Source: Paenibacillus radicibacter | GTDB taxonomy: Bacteria > Bacillota > Bacilli > Paenibacillales > NBRC-103111 | NCBI RefSeq assembly: GCF_024721995.1 | Contig: NZ_JANQBC010000010.1 | Coordinates: forward strand, 124,001 to 188,000 | Reading direction: 5' to 3' | Length of the DNA: 64,000 nucleotides | In this document: positions 1 to 8,886 of the stretch, piece after piece | Position numbering within the stretch: the first letter of the stretch is position 1 | How the letters are laid out: each line of letters opens with the position of its first letter | The notes under the pieces: model-generated | The model's input: only the letters and a program-made list of their open reading frames with translations | Told to the model about the DNA's origin: nothing | The model's database searches: none | Made by a program: the position numbers and the translations under genes

Positions 1-51
1 AATGATACCGTTCAAGCGATTAGTATGACCTTAGGTACGGTTAGTCAATAA
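1..51 (+). CDS. 3' end of an unidentified upstream gene
   Basis: The first 16 codons are open in frame 1 and end at TAA (49-51), with the C-terminal residues TLGTVSQ. A factor-independent terminator follows about 37 bases later, which is what makes a real gene end likely. Too little is visible to name the product. Confidence 0.35.
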   Translation, partial: NDTVQAISMTLGTVSQ

Positions 52-87
52 CAACTGGAATAAGGAATTTAATTAGAGAAATAAGGA

Positions 88-120
88 ACGCGCCCTTTTT
101 TGGGCGTGTTTTTCTTTTTT
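88..120 (+). terminator. Rho-independent terminator
   Basis: An 8-bp GC-rich stem (ACGCGCCC at 88-95 pairing with GGGCGTGT at 102-109, one G-U) closes a T6 loop and is followed by a run of Ts to 120. It ends transcription of the gene that enters the window from the left. Confidence 0.85.
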
Positions 121-124
121 AAAG

Positions 125-153
125 TTGACAAATAATTCAATCTTTATTAAGAT
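125..153 (+). promoter_or_regulatory. Candidate sigma-A promoter for the ArsR-type regulator
   Basis: TTGACA (125-130) and TAAGAT (148-153) are 17 bases apart. Downstream, AT-rich dyad-like sequence around 170-212 lies before the ribosome site and could be an autoregulatory operator; that last point is inference. Confidence 0.55.
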
Positions 154-226
154 CTATTTTAACAAGTGTCTAATTAGATGATTATTAAATTAGAATGAAA
201 TTACATTCATTCAAGGAGGTGCTTGT

Positions 227-844
227 ATGCAGCTTAGTAAAATTGTCAGTTATCACAAAGCATTAGCAGACCCGACACGTATTAAGATGTTGATTCTGCT
301 TGCAGATGGAGAGAGTAGCGGTCAGATGCTGGCGGAGAAGTTAAGTGTTACTCCAGCAACGATTACCCATCATGCGGCTAAGCTTCGAGAAGCGAGTCTC
401 ATTAACGAGCGGCGGGAGAAGAATACGATTTATTTTACACTGAACGATTACTTCATTAAGAACAATGCAATGGCAACTGCAAATCTAATTTATCGCAAAA
501 CGGCCTTAACAGGAGATGAGGACATGCTGGATAATCAAGATCAGAATGAGCGGATGCGTACATCCGTGTTGAACAATTTCTATACAGCGGCAGGGAAGCT
601 GAAGCATATCCCCGCGCAGTATAAGAAGAAGCTTATCGCTCTGGAGTATATGGTGATGAAGCTGGAGAAGGGTAAGAAATACCCGGAGAAAGAGCTGAAT
701 GAATTTATTAAGACATTCCATGAGGATTTTGCGACGATTCGCCGGGAGTTCATTATGCATCAGTTTATGTTTAGGGAAAACGAAGTGTATGAGATGAACC
801 CGCAGGAGTTATGGACGGACTGGCGGACGGTGGGGAGTAAGTAA
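227..844 (+). CDS. ArsR-type HTH regulator with C-terminal DUF2087 domain
   Basis: A 205-residue cytoplasmic DNA-binding protein. Residues about 1-80 form an ArsR-like winged helix (ALADPTRIKMLILL, then a recognition-helix region around TPATITHHAAKLREA). Residues about 125-195 match the DUF2087 pattern (KKYPEKELNEFIKTFHEDFATIRRE), a domain often attached to small transcriptional regulators in Bacillales. No metal-binding Cys pair of the ArsR/SmtB kind is seen, so a metal sensor role is unlikely. The start is fixed by AAGGAGG at 213-219. It has its own promoter and terminator, so it is monocistronic; target genes are not evident. Confidence 0.85.
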   Translation: MQLSKIVSYHKALADPTRIKMLILLADGESSGQMLAEKLSVTPATITHHAAKLREASLINERREKNTIYFTLNDYFIKNNAMATANLIYRKTALTGDEDMLDNQDQNERMRTSVLNNFYTAAGKLKHIPAQYKKKLIALEYMVMKLEKGKKYPEKELNEFIKTFHEDFATIRREFIMHQFMFRENEVYEMNPQELWTDWRTVGSK

Positions 845-870
845 GAGGCGGCTGCGAGAGCCGTCTTTTT
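843..870 (+). terminator. Rho-independent terminator after the ArsR-type gene
   Basis: A 10-bp stem (843-852 with 860-869, two G-U pairs) around a 7-base loop; its 3' arm ends in a T run. The left arm overlaps the stop codon TAA (842-844). Confidence 0.8.
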
Positions 871-1110
871 AATATCATTAAATTTACAAATAATATAAAT
901 TTATCCATAAAAATATAAAAGTATCCCTTGTTGATTACTGGGCTATGGTACATGATGGAATGTAACAAACATGCACTTGTACATATTTTTTAAAATGGAA
1001 AAAAGGAGGAATCGATGGTTTAGGAGTTGTTCATAGTTCATTGTTCATGAGATCGACCACATGTTAAAAGCTTAAATTCGATATGAATCGTAATTTAGAA
1101 TTTAATAGGG

Positions 1111-4100
1111 GTGATTATTCTGCGTCCAATTTCGAGGAAAAAATCCAGATACTTCATGAATCTATTTATGGTTGCTGTACTATTCTTAGGTATGTTATTT
1201 CAAGCATCTGCCGTATTTGCAGAAGAATCAAAGGTTCTCGAGCAAGGGAACGTAATTACGACTCCGGAAGTTCCCGCTCAGAATGAACAGGAAACGAAGT
1301 CAACTACAGTGACACCTGATCCAGGGGTGGAGACAACAGACCCAGATGCTCCTCAAAACTTACGATTGAAGGAAGGCTCGATAACTGATAAAGGTGCCAC
1401 GATTGAGTGGAATCTTGATCCAAACAAAAATGATATTGAAGTGTGGTATATCAATGAAAAAGGTGAAGATGAATATCTGGATTGGGGTAACAGTGGAAGT
1501 AAAGTGATAGGGAAATTAAGCCCAGGCACGACTTATAAGTTATTTATTACGTGGTATGAGCGACCAGCAACAATGGCTCACAAGAGTAATCTGATTGATC
1601 TGACTACTCGTGCAGATAATACCACCCCATCTCCGACTCCTGAACCTGCTGTAGCAGGAGCTAGAAATTTAAAGTTTAGCGAGGTAACTCATAACTCTGT
1701 GAAATTAAATTGGGATCCTGCTCCAGGTATCGAGCATTATTGGATCTGGCAACCGAAGAACCCAGATGATATGAATACGCCGACTAAAGATACTTATATC
1801 TTCTGGGCAAATGGAGGAGAACAAACAGTAGGTGGACTAGATTCTGAGAAGACATACACCTTCTTTGTAGGCCCAGATGGTGTCCAATCTGAGAATCTTA
1901 AGCCACAGCAGAAGAGTAATCCAGTTACATTCACGACGCTCAAGAATACGACTGAATACCCCGATCCTCCACTCACTCCACCAAGTAATCTGAAGGTTAT
2001 AGGGATTTCTGATCAATCTGTCACCTTAAACTGGGGAGCAAGCCCCAAAGCTACTGGCTATGATATTTATGTGAATGGTGACTGGAAAGCAGGTACATGG
2101 TCAAACGATGCAACATCCTACACTTATACTTCTACCGAAGCCATAAAACCGGGTACCAAACTTATATTTGAGGTAGGGGCGCAGAACCCACCGAACCCAG
2201 TCTCCGTCAACAGTAATAAAGTCACATTAACTTGGGGTGAGTTAGCCACACCGCAGCATCTTCAAGTCGTCACAGCAACTCGATCGACTGTTTCACTAGG
2301 GTGGTCACCTATATCTGGAGCGACGAGCTATGATGTTTACCGGGATGGTGAATGGATTAGTACGACGGATGTTAGTCGTTATGTAGATAATGGTTTGACA
2401 GAAGGAAAAACTTACTCCTACTCCGTTATCGCTAAGAATGAACTTTGGGCATCTAAGCGAAGTGCATCTATCCAAGCAACTCCGGGTAGCAATTATAACA
2501 TCGTGACTTATTATACTTCTTGGTCAGGTAGCTCAACCGCACGTAACTTTAAGCCATCGGATATGGATGCAAGTCAAATCACCCATATTTTGTATGCGTT
2601 TTCAGATTTGTGTTGGAAAGGATATGCAACAGGTGCGAAAGTTTGTCAGAACGAGAATGTTCCTTTGCAAAATAGATATGTGTTTGATGGCGAAATGATC
2701 TTGGGTGATTCCGAAGTGGATATGGCATATTTTAAAGAATTTGAAACAATCAAGGCAAAGCATCCACAGCTCAAGATACTTGTATCTGTTGGAGGGTGGT
2801 CTGGTTCGAGAAACTTCTCTAATATGGCTGCTACCGAGGAGACACGGCATGCTTTTGCCAATTCAATCGTTAAATTCTTGCGCGAATATAAACTTGAGGG
2901 TATTGATATTGATTGGGAATATCCAGTTGAAGGCGGGGAAGAAGCAAATTCCAGAAGACCAGAGGATAAGCAGAATTACACATTAATGATGAAGACATTG
3001 CGCGAAGCACTTGATGCAGCAGGTTCAGAGGATGGCAAGTATTATTTGCAAACGATTGCATCTGGGCAAGGCGATAATTTTACAGTGAATGCCGATTTCA
3101 TGAATTCTGCTCAATATCTTGATTTCATTAACATTATGACCTACGACTATAGTGGTAGCTGGGAGAAGCTTGCAAATCACAACTCACCGCTATTTTATGA
3201 CAAGAACCATCCGAGAGCAGCTACTTCAGCCCCACGTAACAATGTTCAAGGAGGAGCACTTGGTCATTTGAAAGGCGGCGTTCCTAACTACAAGCTTGTT
3301 CTAGGTGTTCCTTTCTATGGAAAAGGATGGAGCGGTTGTCCGGAGAATGGTCAGTACCAGACTTGTGAAGGAAGTACTTCCTCTGGTACATGGGAAGGCG
3401 GAATCTTTGACTTTGCGGACGTAGAGCGTAATTTCGTGGATAAGAATGGTTATGTTCGTTATTGGAATGAAGCTTCGAAAAACCCGTATGTATATAGTCC
3501 AGATACGAAAATATTCATTACGTATAATGACAAAGAAACGATGATGTACACGGCATCTCTTATCAAATCATTAGATATTGCAGGTGTGATGAGTTGGGAA
3601 ATTAGTGGAGATCGCAATCGGACGCTAACGACGCAACTATTGCACGATTTGCCGATTGATGGGGTTGTAAATCCAAACTTACTTCTTGCTCCAGAAAAAC
3701 TTGCAGTTAGCTCGAAGACTGCGACTACGATGAATCTTAAATGGGATGCTGCCCAAGGAGCTACCCACTATGAAGTGTTCGTAAACAAGGAATATGTAGG
3801 TACAACTGGTTCTACATCTTATTCTTTAACTTCACTTACAGCCAATACGAAGTATGATATTCATGTTCTAGCAATTGTGAAGTCTGAAACAAATATTGAA
3901 AAAGTCTCTGTTGCAAGTCAAACTGTAAGCGCAACCACATCTTCTGGTCCTGTAATAACACCAACACCAACACCAACGCCAACGCCAACGCCAACAACAT
4001 CTAATCCATCATCTGGAGGTGGTACAACTACGCCATCGCCATTCACTCCACCTAAAGATCAGCTGGAAGCACAAGTCACGAAGAATGGGGATAAACTATC

Positions 4101-5229
4101 TGTTACGATTAAGACGGATGCTTCCGTCAAAGCGATTCAAGCATCTACTTCGAATCAGTTTACCGTGAAGGTGAGTGACAAAGCGAAACAGACGGAAGTT
4201 CAGCTTCCGAAAGAAGTCATTGCTGCTTTGATGAAGAAGGGTGAAGGGGCTTCACTTCAGATTGTGACGAGTGGTGTCACCTACACGATACCTGTGCAGT
4301 CACTGCCAACAACAGGGGATATTCTTATTACGATTCAAACGCCTGTTGCAGCAAACGTAGATCAATTCGCTAAGTTGAGTAAAGAACAAGGACTACAAGT
4401 TCGTGTTGAACCGCTTGAGTTCAAAATCGAGCAGCGACTTGCGAATCAATCTACCGTGGAAATCACAGATTTCGGTAATCGTCTTCTAAGTCGTAAATTT
4501 ACGATTAGCGGTAAGGATGTTGATGCTAATCACTTAGCAGGCGTAGTGTTTGATCCAGTGACCCAAACCGCATATCCTGTGCCAACACTTGTAACGAAGA
4601 ACGCGGATGGAACGCTCACAATCGATTTGAAACGTGCGGGAAATAGTATGTATGCCGTTGTCGAGTCGAAAGTTGCTTTTCAAGACGTTATCGAAGATTG
4701 GGCGAAGCAGGATGTACAACTAGCGGCAGCCAAACAGATTATCGCTGGAGAGCACAAGGATCATTTTGGTGGTGAGACTTTAATGACTCGTGCTGATCTG
4801 GCTGCATTGCTTGTAAGATCATTAGGGATTGTTCCGCTCGATGCGAATACAGGATTTACTGATGTGACGAAAGAGACGAAGTACGCGAAGGAAATTGCTG
4901 CTGCTCAAAAAGCAGGAATTGTTCATGGCAAAACAGCCAGTACATTCGCTCCTGATGAACAAGTGACTCGCGAAGAGATGGCGGTTATGCTTGCGAACGC
5001 GATGCAAATTATCGTGAAGAAAACGGAAGGGAAAACAGATTTGTTAAATCGTTTCGAAGATCTGCAGTTGGTATCTGACTTCGCAAAAGCTTCACTGGCA
5101 CTCATCCTTGAAAATAAAATCATGATAGGCGTGTCGGATACGAAGTTCGATCCTCAATCGTCTATTACGAAGACACAAGCTACTGTAAGTGTGATGAGAT
5201 TGCTAAGGAGTCTTGGTTTATCCAACTAG
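1111..5229 (+). CDS. Secreted GH18 chitinase with Fn3 repeats and SLH anchor
   Basis: A 1372-residue exported glycoside hydrolase predicted to cut beta-1,4-linked GlcNAc polymers and stay on the cell wall. Order: signal peptide (basic start, hydrophobic core, cleavage near VFA/EE at about residue 38); four fibronectin-III-like domains (about 58-147, 183-277, 290-375, 378-457); GH18 barrel (about 460-815) with motif EGIDIDWE, acid/base Glu603 and Asp599/Asp601 before it, and MTYDYSGSW later; another Fn3 (about 850-945); a Thr-Pro linker; a beta-rich region; three SLH-like segments (about 1190-1372). The first Asp of the usual DGxDxDWE motif is Glu596. The GTG start at 1111 is chosen because it gives a complete signal peptide, but its ribosome site is weak; ATG 1156 is the alternative. 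The 240 bases upstream are AT-rich, with no clear promoter. Confidence 0.9.
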   Translation: MIILRPISRKKSRYFMNLFMVAVLFLGMLFQASAVFAEESKVLEQGNVITTPEVPAQNEQETKSTTVTPDPGVETTDPDAPQNLRLKEGSITDKGATIEWNLDPNKNDIEVWYINEKGEDEYLDWGNSGSKVIGKLSPGTTYKLFITWYERPATMAHKSNLIDLTTRADNTTPSPTPEPAVAGARNLKFSEVTHNSVKLNWDPAPGIEHYWIWQPKNPDDMNTPTKDTYIFWANGGEQTVGGLDSEKTYTFFVGPDGVQSENLKPQQKSNPVTFTTLKNTTEYPDPPLTPPSNLKVIGISDQSVTLNWGASPKATGYDIYVNGDWKAGTWSNDATSYTYTSTEAIKPGTKLIFEVGAQNPPNPVSVNSNKVTLTWGELATPQHLQVVTATRSTVSLGWSPISGATSYDVYRDGEWISTTDVSRYVDNGLTEGKTYSYSVIAKNELWASKRSASIQATPGSNYNIVTYYTSWSGSSTARNFKPSDMDASQITHILYAFSDLCWKGYATGAKVCQNENVPLQNRYVFDGEMILGDSEVDMAYFKEFETIKAKHPQLKILVSVGGWSGSRNFSNMAATEETRHAFANSIVKFLREYKLEGIDIDWEYPVEGGEEANSRRPEDKQNYTLMMKTLREALDAAGSEDGKYYLQTIASGQGDNFTVNADFMNSAQYLDFINIMTYDYSGSWEKLANHNSPLFYDKNHPRAATSAPRNNVQGGALGHLKGGVPNYKLVLGVPFYGKGWSGCPENGQYQTCEGSTSSGTWEGGIFDFADVERNFVDKNGYVRYWNEASKNPYVYSPDTKIFITYNDKETMMYTASLIKSLDIAGVMSWEISGDRNRTLTTQLLHDLPIDGVVNPNLLLAPEKLAVSSKTATTMNLKWDAAQGATHYEVFVNKEYVGTTGSTSYSLTSLTANTKYDIHVLAIVKSETNIEKVSVASQTVSATTSSGPVITPTPTPTPTPTPTTSNPSSGGGTTTPSPFTPPKDQLEAQVTKNGDKLSVTIKTDASVKAIQASTSNQFTVKVSDKAKQTEVQLPKEVIAALMKKGEGASLQIVTSGVTYTIPVQSLPTTGDILITIQTPVAANVDQFAKLSKEQGLQVRVEPLEFKIEQRLANQSTVEITDFGNRLLSRKFTISGKDVDANHLAGVVFDPVTQTAYPVPTLVTKNADGTLTIDLKRAGNSMYAVVESKVAFQDVIEDWAKQDVQLAAAKQIIAGEHKDHFGGETLMTRADLAALLVRSLGIVPLDANTGFTDVTKETKYAKEIAAAQKAGIVHGKTASTFAPDEQVTREEMAVMLANAMQIIVKKTEGKTDLLNRFEDLQLVSDFAKASLALILENKIMIGVSDTKFDPQSSITKTQATVSVMRLLRSLGLSN
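3958..3996 (+). repeat. In-frame hexanucleotide tandem repeat coding a Thr-Pro linker
   Basis: Six or more copies of a hexamer (CCAACA/CCAACG) encode alternating Thr and Pro between the last Fn3 domain and the C-terminal part of the chitinase. Slippage here would change linker length without shifting the frame. Confidence 0.8.
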
Positions 5230-5243
5230 GGTATAAATGAAAG

Positions 5244-5275
5244 AGGGCAGCCCCTAGTGGGAGCTGCCCTTCTTG
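5244..5275. terminator. Shared terminator between chitinase and ileS
   Basis: A perfect 8-bp stem (AGGGCAGC 5244-5251 with GCTGCCCT 5263-5270), extended inside by CCC/GGG, lies between two convergent genes. T-rich sequence follows on both sides, so it can serve both strands. Confidence 0.75.
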
Positions 5276-5281
5276 CTGTTT

Positions 5282-8200
5282 CTATTCGATTCGCAAGCCA
5301 AGTTGCTTATCTCCAATACTTGCTGGTTCCATATCTACACTTTGCCCGAAGGTAACTTTGTGAAGTAGTACATTTTCTTGCAACACATGATCGAATCTCT
5401 CTAATGCTTCTTGTAACTCCGAATCGACATCTAATGTGAGATGAACACGTTTATCGATCGGTAAGTCCAGCTTCTTGCGCAAATCTTGAACGACACGGAT
5501 AACTTCTCGAACATATCCTTCTTGCTTGAGTTCTTCTGTGATCGTCGTATTCAAAGCAACATGAATCTGGTTGTAAGATGCCGTTGCGAAGCCCTCAGCA
5601 CCTTGTTTTTCGACGAGCAGTTCATCAAGTGGGATTCTAACATTTTCACCATCTAAAATAGTATCAAGGTATCCTCGGTTTACAACTTCCTTAGCATCGG
5701 CTTCAGGCAAGTCTTTGAGTAAATTTTGAATCGTTCCGACTTGCTTGCCGTACTTCTTACCTGCAAGCTTCAGATTCAGCTTGAAATGGTATGTGATGAA
5801 GCTGCTGTCGCTCTGCTCCATACGAATGCTCTTAACGTTGATTTCATCTTTAATGATGTCCGCAAAGCGGTCTAAGCTAAATTCACGATCCATGGAGATC
5901 AACAGCTCAGACAGTGGCTGACGCGTCTTGATGCTCGTTTCATTGCGGATGTTTCTCGCTAACTCAACAATTTGACGTGCTGTCGCCATGTTCGTCTCAA
6001 GAATAGTATCAATCAGCGCAGCATCCACAGTCGGATAATCTGCTAAGTGGACGCTTGTTTTGCCATGCAGATTGCCATAGATGTCTTCCGCTAGAAGCGG
6101 AGCATAAGGTGCGATCATCCGAGCCAATGTCAGCAATACTTCGCGTAAGGTTTGGTAAGCGGATATTTTGTCTGTGGTCATCTCACTGCCCCAGAATCGG
6201 TCACGGGAACGACGGATGTACCAGTTACTAAGCTCATCAACGAACATTTCCATCGACTTCGCAGGATTGAGTAGGTCGTATTTCTCTAAGCCTGTAAGAA
6301 CAGTCTGCAGTGTTGTATGCAATCGAGATAAAATCCAACGATCCAATTCATTCGTTGAAGGCTGGATAGCATAGTCTTCATAATTGTAATTATCAATCGT
6401 TGCGTAAAGCGAATAGAACGCATGTGTGTTATGGATCGTGTCAATAAATTTAGTTTTCGCTTCAGCGACGATCTTTGTGGAGAAGCGTTTGCTGCTCCAA
6501 GGCGCGCTGTCGGACAACAGTGCCCAGCGGAACGCATCAGTACCGTATTGTTCGATGACATCCCATGGATTGATACCATTTCCCTTACTCTTGGACATCT
6601 TCTGTCCGTGCTCGTCTAGGACGTGACCTGTAGAGATGACAGCCTTGTATGGCGCTTGCCCGTTGAATAGAGTAGATATAGCCAACAAGCTGAAGAACCA
6701 GCCGCGCGTCTGATCGATCCCTTCGGAAATTAGATCAGCAGGGTATTGCTCTTCAAACATCGTTTGATCACCGAACGGATAGTGGTATTGTGCGAATGGC
6801 ATCGAACCGCTGTCAAACCAAACATCGATCACTTCAGGCGTTCTATCCATTGTTCCACCACAGGAGCAGCGCAATTTCACATCATCAACAAAAGGCTTAT
6901 GCAAATCCAGACTCTCATCCAATGGCCCAATCGATTTGTCGTACAAGTCCTGTCTGCTGCCCGGTGCATATTGACTATCGCAATCTTGGCAGAGCCAAAT
7001 GTTGAGTGGAGTACCCCAATAGCGATTGCGGCTGATGTTCCAATCGACAAGTTCTTCAAGGAACTTACCGAATCGACCTTCACGCAAATGACCCGGATAC
7101 CAATCAATTTGGCTGTTATTCTTAATTAATTGCTCTTTGACGGCTGTCGTGCGGATAAACCAGCTTTCCATTGCGTAATAGAGAAGCGGGGACTTACAGC
7201 GCCAGCAGAACGGATAGCTGTGCTCATATTTCTCTTTGGAAAATAGTAGTCCGCGATGGGCAAGCTGTTTCACAATATCCAGATCGCATTCTTTCACGAA
7301 ACGCCCTGCAAAGTCAGTCACTTGCTCGGTATATCGTCCTGCTAAATCGACGATATTGACAAAATCCAGCTCATGCTCCCGTGTTGTTCTATAATCGTCT
7401 TCCCCGTGTGCAGGCGCGATGTGTACGATTCCTGTACCGCTCGTATTACTTACATAATCCGCATCGATGACGATGTGTCCTTTGCTTACTGAAATATAGC
7501 CGAACGGCGGCTCATAAGGTGTACCGACGAACTCAGCACCTTTATGTGTGGATAGGACTTCATAATCTTGCTTAAACACTTTCTCCACAAGGGCTTGTGC
7601 CACGACATACGTCTCATCGTTGTGCTTCACACGCACATAGTCGAGTTCTTTGTTGACTGCAAGCGCAACATTGGCAGGAAGTGTCCAAGGGGTAGTCGTC
7701 CATGCTAGGAAAATATCATCGCCAGTTTTACTTCTAAACTTCACCGTCGCACTCAGGTCAACCACATCTTCATAACCTTGTGCGACTTCATGCGAGCTGA
7801 GTGTAGTCTGGCAGTCTGGGCAATAAGGACTTACACGATGCCCTTTGTACAGCAGATCCTTCTTATGAATTTCAGCGAGGATATGCCATACACTCTCGAT
7901 GTAATCGTTGGTTAACGTGACGTAGGGATGATCCATGTCTGTCCAGTAGGCGATGCCCTCAGTTAGTTCACGCCACTGCTTCTCGTATTCGAACACGCTG
8001 TTCTTGCATTGTTCCACGAACTTCGCAACACCGTAGTTCTCGATCTCCTGCTTACCTGAGATGCCTAATTCCTTCTCAACCCCCAGTTCAACTGGAAGCC
8101 CATGCGTATCCCAACCTGCCTTACGAACAACGCGGTAACCAGACATCGTCTTATAACGTCCAACGAAATCTTTAATCACTCGACCCAGTACATGACCGAT

Positions 8201-8362
8201 ATGCGGCAGACCATTAGCAGTCGGCGGGCCTTCATAGAACACAAAGTTCGGTTTGTCTGCTCGATTGTCTATCGATTTACGAAACGTATCCTCTTGCTTC
8301 CACTGCTCTAAGATGCGCAGTTCCCGATCGCGCGCCCTTTCCTTCACATCAACTTTTCTCAT
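5282..8362 (-). CDS. ileS: Isoleucyl-tRNA synthetase, type 2-like
   Basis: A 1026-residue class I aminoacyl-tRNA synthetase that charges tRNA-Ile. The ATP-site motif HIGH is at residues 54-57 (context GLPHIGHVLGR) and KMSKS at about 589-593 (GQKMSKSKGN). The N-terminus (KPNFVFYEGPPTANGLPHIGH) resembles the second, eukaryotic-like IleRS of bacilli (IleS2, around 1030 residues) rather than the type 1 form. Type 2 enzymes are known as naturally less sensitive to mupirocin; resistance here is inference from class. A long leader with a T-box precedes the gene, so charging of tRNA-Ile should control expression. The start ATG has AAAGGATG-like sequence upstream. A repeat element lies within the leader. 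Confidence 0.95.
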   Translation of the reverse strand: MRKVDVKERARDRELRILEQWKQEDTFRKSIDNRADKPNFVFYEGPPTANGLPHIGHVLGRVIKDFVGRYKTMSGYRVVRKAGWDTHGLPVELGVEKELGISGKQEIENYGVAKFVEQCKNSVFEYEKQWRELTEGIAYWTDMDHPYVTLTNDYIESVWHILAEIHKKDLLYKGHRVSPYCPDCQTTLSSHEVAQGYEDVVDLSATVKFRSKTGDDIFLAWTTTPWTLPANVALAVNKELDYVRVKHNDETYVVAQALVEKVFKQDYEVLSTHKGAEFVGTPYEPPFGYISVSKGHIVIDADYVSNTSGTGIVHIAPAHGEDDYRTTREHELDFVNIVDLAGRYTEQVTDFAGRFVKECDLDIVKQLAHRGLLFSKEKYEHSYPFCWRCKSPLLYYAMESWFIRTTAVKEQLIKNNSQIDWYPGHLREGRFGKFLEELVDWNISRNRYWGTPLNIWLCQDCDSQYAPGSRQDLYDKSIGPLDESLDLHKPFVDDVKLRCSCGGTMDRTPEVIDVWFDSGSMPFAQYHYPFGDQTMFEEQYPADLISEGIDQTRGWFFSLLAISTLFNGQAPYKAVISTGHVLDEHGQKMSKSKGNGINPWDVIEQYGTDAFRWALLSDSAPWSSKRFSTKIVAEAKTKFIDTIHNTHAFYSLYATIDNYNYEDYAIQPSTNELDRWILSRLHTTLQTVLTGLEKYDLLNPAKSMEMFVDELSNWYIRRSRDRFWGSEMTTDKISAYQTLREVLLTLARMIAPYAPLLAEDIYGNLHGKTSVHLADYPTVDAALIDTILETNMATARQIVELARNIRNETSIKTRQPLSELLISMDREFSLDRFADIIKDEINVKSIRMEQSDSSFITYHFKLNLKLAGKKYGKQVGTIQNLLKDLPEADAKEVVNRGYLDTILDGENVRIPLDELLVEKQGAEGFATASYNQIHVALNTTITEELKQEGYVREVIRVVQDLRKKLDLPIDKRVHLTLDVDSELQEALERFDHVLQENVLLHKVTFGQSVDMEPASIGDKQLGLRIE

Positions 8363-8397
8363 AGGTATTCATCCTTTCTGCATACATCAGTTAGTTT

Positions 8398-8546
8398 GCT
8401 CAAAAGTCTAACGAAGAAGAAAAAAGCAATTGGAAGAGTGAAACGTCCGCCTTTGAAATCGTAAAAATACCATTAAACCAATTCAAAATTTACGATTGAG
8501 ACAGCGGCTGGAAATGCTTTTTTCTTCGTAGTGTACCGACTTTTGA
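8398..8546. repeat. Palindromic intergenic repeat, copy A (in the ileS leader)
   Basis: Outer arms TCAAAAGTC (8398-8406) and GACTTTTGA (8538-8546) are perfect inverse complements. Inside, GAAGAAAAAAGCA pairs with TGCTTTTTTCTTC, and ATCGTAAAAAT with ATTTACGAT. It shares long stretches (CGCCTTTGAAATCGT, ACGATTGAGACAGCG, GGAAATGCTT) with copy B at 47205 and with the inverted copy C at 40110. No open reading frame is carried. Confidence 0.85.
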
Positions 8547-8561
8547 TCAAACTCCTAAACA

Positions 8562-8830
8562 CAAAAAAATCCCGCCCCCGAAGGGACGAGATTGAACTCG
8601 CGATACCACCCTTGTTCTGATTGATTCTTATCTCAAGATTCGCTCAGCACTCTACTACGCACTATCATGCGCGGCCCTTGTAACGGCGGGATCCCGGGTT
8701 AGCTTACTTGTATACGTTCAGCTTTCCTTCTCAGAGAGGATTATCGGCTATTGCTTGAACGTTGGCTTTCAGCACAAGGCCAACTCTCTGGGGATCAAGG
8801 AAAACAGCTTACTTTTTCTCGTCAACGAAT
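8562..8830 (-). promoter_or_regulatory. T-box leader of ileS
   Basis: On the minus strand the hallmark AAGGGTGGTATCGCGAG (about 8598-8614) precedes a terminator made of CTCGTCCC and GGGGGCGGG followed by seven Ts (8562-8590). Upstream, CAGAGAG and CTCTCTG form the base of stem I, and an ATC isoleucine codon (8739-8741) sits immediately 5' of the stem's 3' strand, where a specifier belongs. Uncharged tRNA-Ile should favour the antiterminator. The specifier position is read by eye. Confidence 0.9.
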
Positions 8831-8854
8831 GTATTAGAAAATGAATTTATATTA

Positions 8855-8883
8855 GGTTTACACAATTTTGAAGTATTTGTCAA
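8855..8883 (-). promoter_or_regulatory. Candidate promoter of the ileS T-box transcript
   Basis: On the minus strand TTGACA (8878-8883) and a weak TAAACC (8855-8860) are 17 bases apart, just upstream of the T-box leader and just after the stop codon of bshB2. Confidence 0.4.
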
Positions 8884-8886
8884 ATG

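Noticed and set aside
1083-1286. 67-codon frame overlapping the chitinase start
   Set aside because: A different frame from the chitinase, no ribosome site, composition unlike a protein; the signal peptide frame at 1111 is clearly the coding one.
3958-3996. Phase-variable frameshift tract
   Set aside because: The unit is six bases, so copy changes alter only linker length and cannot switch the gene off.
6746-7129. 127-codon frame on the plus strand inside ileS
   Set aside because: Antisense to a well conserved part of ileS, no ribosome site; a shadow of the real gene.
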